A stretch of 64,000 nt of DNA. Source: Gadus chalcogrammus. Taxonomy: Eukaryota > Chordata > Actinopteri > Gadiformes > Gadidae. A program made the translations under genes and the position numbers. This document shows positions 61,588 to 64,000 of this stretch, one piece after another. The DNA lies in assembly GCF_026213295.1 (NCBI RefSeq), contig NC_079425.1, forward strand, positions 15,328,123 through 15,392,122, in the 5' to 3' direction. The notes under the pieces were generated by a model. The model was not told the DNA's origin. It worked only from the letters and a program-made list of their open reading frames with translations, and did not search any database. The first letter of the stretch is position 1, and each line of letters opens with the position of its first letter.

Positions 61588-64000
61588 GGCGCAGTAATAT
61601 CAACAAGTCTTCCAACAGAAATCAATGGGACTTACAAAATGCCAACTCAAACACAACAGAAACTGTATTTCGCTACAATACTTAATTTGAAACATCAACG
61701 AACACCACTTAGAACTCGGTGAGTTGCATATTTCTGAAAACGAACGTTTAGGGTTGTTTTAAGGACAGATTTGTGAATGCCTGTAGCCAGCCATTCTGAA
61801 GCAGGCAGAAGTGATTCTAAATTAGCCAAATACCAGAGACTGGACCAACGGTTTTATTTGCCTAATCATTACATAATTAGCCCACTTAAAACTTGTGTGG
61901 CCCACTGGCCCATATATGGGTGCGTATTATGCGCTATTCTTCAATTTTTATACATAATGAAGGCTTGCGGTTTATCCACGATGTGGCCTATGTGTGGGAA
62001 ATTACGGTACTCCTGTTCTACGGTAGATTGTTGTAAACATCGTCATTGCTGAGCTGTCCACATGCAAACTTATATTCCAAAGAACAAGCTATCGTGGTGA
62101 AATACAGCAATGCTGGCAGCAGCTGTCTGCTGCTCCATCTCGCTCACCAGGCGCGTCGTTAGAACTGGGCATTCAAGGCTACAGCCCTGGATCTTATGGG
62201 AATAGCCCCGGATTTCTGTGCCGTCAAAAAATAAATAATGATGAAAATATCCCCGTAGATTATACTTCTTTGTGGTTGCATTACCAGCAGCCACAGCTGC
62301 AACACTAACTGCGTTTCCTTCCACCTGATTTTAAGCATCGTATCAGTAAACGGTGATGGAAACACCAAAATTCGCATAAATATCCTGTACCTCGCAAAAA
62401 AGTTTATCTGCTTGCTTGAGGTGGTTTTTGAGAAATGCAAAACAGAGTAAATGCGCAAAATGGGAGATGGAAGCACACTTTTCGAAACAGCATGATGTAG
62501 TGAACATTGAACACACAGGACTGACGTCCTTCAGATTTCCGCATAACGACCGGCTATAGCAACCCTGACGACATCAACTTGTAGCGTCAATAGATATATA
62601 CATTTTAAGCGTTTGTATACATAGATATCCTATATCATATGTATCTATATATCTATATCTATACCTATATAGGATGTCTATGTTTGCATATCCTTTAATT
62701 ATACCGTGTCCATTAATCCCTGATATATGGACACCTACTAATTAATTCCAGTCATATTGTCTGTTCAGCCTTCAAAACGAGAGCTGGTACATTGTGAAAA
62801 ATTTGATTAAACTGTAATCAGAAAACGCGGTTATATGCTATAGACCCTGGAGTACAGCGTTCACGCTAGACTTTTTCTTGGGCGGACAAATGTCTGACTA
62901 TTCCAGAATATCGGACATTTGGAATATCTTCGGACGTTATTCACTAATAAATAAATAATCACCAAAAGTCCACATTTAAACGACAAACGACACAAACTAA
63001 GTTACTTCAATAATTGCAATTCTTGCAGGCTACTTTCGGCGCAACTTCATGGCAGATATGCGCATCAGCCTCGTCACCTTTTCCTCAGCTAGGCGATTTC
63101 TGATGGATGTTTAATCCTGTTTTGGAGAGAAAAGGCTCGTTCCGCAGGAAAACTGGACCCGGGGATTGTACTGGCGATTTTGGCCAGCTTTGCCCAGTCG
63201 AGAAAGATTTGTGCATTCACACCAAATTTGACGGGGAGACAATATCCCATACAAAGTGAACGTAGAGACGCGTAATGGGCGTATTTTTGCGAGAGAAAAC
63301 CGGCAACAAGTTTTGATTTGCTGCGCCACACTTTTGCCGTGCACAGGCGAGCGCGTTCACGAGGATATGTGTCGCAAATTCGCTCGAGTTGAAATATTTC
63401 AACTTTGACACGAATTTCGCGTGATGACAGCCAATCAGCGTTCAACAGCGTGGCCACTGAGTGACATGTGTATGCATGTGGGGTGCACTGCTCGCGTTCA
63501 TGAATGCACGTTCGTGTTTGCCTACCTGGTGAGCTCGGCCAGGAACCGCTACTGGTTTCATATGCTGCTGATTAATTCATACATAAATGCAAACTTCTTT
63601 CTTGTTTTTCTCGGACATGTGGGCCGTTTACATTTTATTATACCGGCCATGCGTGCGTGCAATCGGCCAATATCCGGCTATAGCCGGCTAAGGTGAACAC
63701 TGCTGGAGTATCTGTGGTATAAAGGCTTGGGCGAATTCGAATTCTAAATATGTACAATGTATCCTTTAAATACGTCCACGGAATAGATGGCCAATGTGAA
63801 TAATAGATACGTGTGGACCGCTGGGCATATTTATAATAATTTGTTGCAAAATGTTGCAAATTCAACGGAATTCTTTCCTCTCAATGCAAAGCGCATCTCG
63901 TCGACATTGCTGTTTCGTGCTGCTAGCTTTTAGTGAGATCATAGTGTTGAAGGACGGTAATAAAATATCTTTGGTAAGATGGATATAAGAAGAGAGACCC
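61546..64000. repeat. Right copy of the >=2.45-kb direct duplication
   Basis: Matches 1-2463 in the same orientation with few differences and continues to the end of the window. A one-base loss (tgtttaatcctgttttgg against tgttttaatccttttttgg) breaks the hAT frame here. Confidence 0.95.
63030..63215 (-). pseudogene. hAT dimerisation fragment, copy 2 (frameshifted)
   Basis: Same domain as at 1489-1671. The LAKIASTIPGSSFPAERAFS part is kept, but a single-base deletion after NRIK moves the rest out of frame. Confidence 0.75.

Overview
The window looks like intergenic or intronic DNA from a ray-finned fish (teleost). The evidence is the very dense and long (CA/TG)n microsatellites, many hAT-type miniature elements with TIRs such as tagggctgggcgatatg, a fish-style Tc1 transposase relic, L2/Rex-type and L1-type LINE pieces, and a Gypsy solo LTR. 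There are no operons and no long intact ORFs. Most long ORFs are artefacts of microsatellites. Coding evidence comes from short exons with splice sites and from transposon relics. No species can be named. Family names are recognised from memory of protein and TIR motifs, and no search was run.

Layout. 1-2463 and 61546-64000 are two near-identical copies, in the same orientation, of a repeat at least 2.45 kb long that carries a hAT dimerisation domain. A 100-N gap and a fold-back lie just before the second copy. 2675-3185 is a perfect GCAC tetranucleotide tract of about 511 bp. 5.0-12.1 kb is a cluster of hAT miniature elements, including one nested pair with readable 8-bp target duplications. 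12.8 kb holds a possible 5' exon. 13.5-15.5 kb and 18.3-19.2 kb hold further element ends. 20.4 kb has a coding-like minus-strand exon of unknown identity. 21.5-21.9 kb is Tc1. 24.0-26.3 kb is an internally deleted BED/hAT element with a perfect 8-bp duplication and a nested TTAA-flanked MITE. 29.1-30.0 kb is a long-TIR element containing a LINE end. 35.6-36.6 kb is an L2-like LINE in reverse.

40.0-48.1 kb is the richest part. It holds a minus-strand, multi-exon Ginger-like element (integrase plus Ulp1/C48-type cysteine protease) interrupted by a GC-rich minisatellite, then an L1 fragment split by a Gypsy solo LTR with a perfect 5-bp duplication, then a TTF-zinc-finger hAT N-terminus, then a decayed multi-exon gene of unknown family. 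49.4-50.1 kb and 55.0-56.0 kb share a MITE family, and the first copy is interrupted by another MITE with 70-bp TIRs. 53.7 kb holds the best host-gene signal, a first coding exon encoding a signal peptide and ending in a splice donor. 59.6-60.04 kb is a compound TG/TA tract.

The genes do not form a pathway. The window is a record of nested mobile-element insertion around one or two partial host exons, whose other exons lie outside or could not be recognised.
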